NCBI GenBank assembly: GCA_947440875.1
Contig: CANETG010000139.1
Coordinates: 1 to 6,786, forward strand
Reading direction: 5' to 3'
Length of the DNA stretch: 6,786 nt
From: Bacteriovoracaceae bacterium
GTDB taxonomy: Bacteria > Bdellovibrionota > Bacteriovoracia > Bacteriovoracales > Bacteriovoracaceae
Shown: positions 4,968 through 6,786 of the stretch, one piece after another
How positions within the stretch are numbered: the stretch's first letter is position 1
Layout: each line of letters opens with the position of its first letter
Translations under genes and position numbers: made by a program
The notes under the pieces: generated by a model
Told to the model about the DNA's origin: nothing
Databases searched by the model: none
The model's input: the letters and a program-made list of their open reading frames with translations, nothing else

Positions 4968-6786
4968 ATGAAGAGTAAACACGTTCCTCTTTCTTACCAC
5001 CCTGAAAAACTAAAAAGAGAATTGAATCAGTTCTACATCGGGGCCTCTGATCAAGAACTCCGTGAGATGCTTTCTATCATCGGCGAAAAATCCCTCGACG
5101 ATCTTTACAGTCATATTCCCAGAAACGTGATCATGGAAAAAGTCCTGATGGACAAGCACATGAGCTACGAAGAACTCATCATTCACGTTAACGATGTGGC
5201 CGCGAAAAATAATGTGAAGCTCTCTTTCTTGGGTGACGGACTTCCTCAGTATAAGGTGACGGATGTTGTGGGACCGATTTGCGGCATCCGCAAACTAACG
5301 ACGGCGTACACTCCTTATCAGCCCGAGCGCTCACAGGGGACTCTCCAGACGCTTTGGATTTACCAATCCCTTCTGTCTCACCTCACAGGATTTGAAGCTA
5401 TCAATGCCTCTTTATATGACCGCTCGACTTGTCTCTACGAGGCAATGAGCTGTGCACTTCGCTTGGTGAAAGATTCAACGACGATCATCGTTTCCGGAAC
5501 TATTTATCCCGGTGACATGCAAGTGATTGAAACTCACGCTATTGAGACGGGGATGAAAATTATTAAAGCTCCGGTCAGCGCTCAAACTGGTCGCGTTGAT
5601 ATGGAAGCCTTAAAACGCCTCTTGAATACAACTCCACAAGTTGCGGCAGTCGCCTTCCCACAAGTGAATAATCTAGGAAATCTCGAGCCCGTCGATGAAA
5701 TCGTTGAACTCTGTTCGGCCAACAATGTGAAGTCGATTGCTCTGGTCGATCCCATGCTCTTGGGCCAAGGCGGACTCAAAGCTCCCGTGAAATTTGGCTT
5801 CCGCGCTCAGGGCTCGGACATGGTCGTGGCCGAGGGACAACATCTGGCCATTGGCCCCAACTTCGGTGGTCCTGGTCTTGGTGTGTTCGGGATTCGCTAC
5901 AACGAGCAAGATAAACTTTCTATCCGCTCGACTGCGGGAAGATACATTGGAAAAACAAAAGATGTGAAGGGCCGTGAGTGTAAAGCTCTTATCCTCTCGA
6001 CTCGTGAGCAACACATCCGTCGTGAAAAAGCGACCTCAAACATTTGCTCGAACCAATCATTTGTGGCCTCACTCGCTGGAGCAAGTCTTCTTTGTCGAGG
6101 TGATGAGGGAATGAATTCGACTCTCATGCATTCAAGAAATCTCGCGGAAAAAGCGGCAAGTCTTCTGTCTCAGTTTGAAGGCGTTGACCTCCGTTTCCGC
6201 GCGACTCCTTTCTACAATGAGTTTACACTCAAGCTTCCCGTTGATGCCGGGATCTTTATTAAAGCTGCCTCTGCAGCTGGGATCCAAGTCGGAGTCAATG
6301 TTTCTCATCGCCATCCAGAGATCACGGGCGAAAATCTTCTCCTCATGAGCTTTACGGATATCCACACAGAACAAGATGTCGAAACACTCGTGAGCTATTT
6401 TGAAACACAGTTTGCGAAAACAAAATCATCCACAACTGCTCCGAAGATTCAAGAAGTTCTTCTTCGCACTGACTCCCCGGGGATCCCGAAACTTACGTCA
6501 AAAGATATCATTTCGTACTACGAACGCTTGGGGAATCAGAACCTCTCACCTGACGATGGGATTTACCCTCTCGGTTCGTGCACGATGAAATATAATCCGC
6601 ACATCAATGACTACGCGGCCTCACTTGCAAACTTTACCAATGTCCATCCTGAGGCCCCGATTGAAGATGTGCAGGGATGCCTTCATATTCTTTACTCAAT
6701 TCAGGAACAATTTAAAGCAATCACTGGTCTTCCTGGTGTCACGACTCAACCAGTTGCCGGTGCACAGGGAGAACTCGTTGGGCTTA
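4968..6786 (+). CDS. gcvP: Glycine dehydrogenase (decarboxylating), P-protein as a GcvPA-GcvPB fusion; 3' end outside the window
   Basis: The PLP-dependent P-protein decarboxylates glycine and passes the aminomethyl group to lipoylated GcvH in the cytosolic glycine cleavage system. The ATG at 4968 follows AAGG by seven bases, and 606 codons are open to the window edge. Residues 1 to about 470 are a whole GcvPA-like unit: LDDLYSHIP near the start, TAYTPYQPERSQGTLQ (112-127), a FGGPGLG-type loop, and REQHIRREKATSNICSNQ (346-363). After a short Lys/Ser/Thr-rich linker (about 483-490) a GcvPB-like unit begins without a stop, with GSCTMKYNP (536-544), NVHPEAP and QPVAGAQGEL. SQGTLQ and CTMKYNP are forms typical of the two-subunit enzyme, whereas the single-chain enzyme usually has SQGRLE and CTMKLN. 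I therefore read it as a fusion of the two-subunit type. The PLP lysine would be further downstream, outside the window. No gcvT or gcvH is adjacent on the visible side. No frameshift was found. Confidence 0.95.
   Translation, partial: MKSKHVPLSYHPEKLKRELNQFYIGASDQELREMLSIIGEKSLDDLYSHIPRNVIMEKVLMDKHMSYEELIIHVNDVAAKNNVKLSFLGDGLPQYKVTDVVGPICGIRKLTTAYTPYQPERSQGTLQTLWIYQSLLSHLTGFEAINASLYDRSTCLYEAMSCALRLVKDSTTIIVSGTIYPGDMQVIETHAIETGMKIIKAPVSAQTGRVDMEALKRLLNTTPQVAAVAFPQVNNLGNLEPVDEIVELCSANNVKSIALVDPMLLGQGGLKAPVKFGFRAQGSDMVVAEGQHLAIGPNFGGPGLGVFGIRYNEQDKLSIRSTAGRYIGKTKDVKGRECKALILSTREQHIRREKATSNICSNQSFVASLAGASLLCRGDEGMNSTLMHSRNLAEKAASLLSQFEGVDLRFRATPFYNEFTLKLPVDAGIFIKAASAAGIQVGVNVSHRHPEITGENLLLMSFTDIHTEQDVETLVSYFETQFAKTKSSTTAPKIQEVLLRTDSPGIPKLTSKDIISYYERLGNQNLSPDDGIYPLGSCTMKYNPHINDYAASLANFTNVHPEAPIEDVQGCLHILYSIQEQFKAITGLPGVTTQPVAGAQGELVGL

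Noticed and set aside
5582..6374. Several minus-strand frames opposite gcvP
   Set aside because: The plus strand encodes an unbroken and clearly recognisable glycine dehydrogenase across this whole stretch.

Overview
The window reads as ordinary chromosomal sequence from a Gram-negative bacterium, with one accessory-looking gene fragment at the left edge. The gene content (a formylglycine-generating-enzyme-like protein, a bacterial adenosine-kinase-type PfkB protein, an RsmJ-type rRNA methyltransferase and a fused two-subunit-type glycine dehydrogenase) would suit a Bdellovibrionota or deltaproteobacterium-like host. That placement is a guess from protein character, not a demonstrated assignment.

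Layout. Positions 2-391 (+) hold the last 129 codons of a protein with an FGE/SUMF1-type (C-type-lectin fold) domain. Its C-terminal tail has the composition of a variable region of a diversity-generating retroelement (DGR). A 141-bp convergent spacer follows. A zinc-dependent alcohol dehydrogenase of the YahK/cinnamyl-alcohol-dehydrogenase type lies at 533-1576 (-). A perfect 15-bp-stem palindrome at 1644-1677 separates it from a compact three-gene minus-strand cluster read rsmJ-like (4826-4134), PfkB/adenosine kinase (4080-3076), asnS (3076-1685). The kinase stop and the asnS start overlap as TAATG. A divergent intergenic region (4827-4967) carries a plausible promoter for the last gene, gcvP (+, 4968 to the window end), which is cut by the edge after 606 codons.

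How the genes relate. The minus cluster combines translation functions (tRNA-Asn charging, 16S rRNA methylation) with a nucleoside or sugar kinase. This looks like a housekeeping operon, not a pathway. The dehydrogenase probably has its own promoter. The glycine dehydrogenase is the decarboxylating P-protein of the glycine cleavage system. No gcvT or gcvH is visible beside it, and no glycine riboswitch was recognised upstream. The two observations most worth following are the DGR-like variable tail at 281-379 and the fusion of GcvPA-type and GcvPB-type sequence in one frame. I found no CRISPR array, rRNA, tRNA or insertion sequence, and no clear evidence of a wholly new system.
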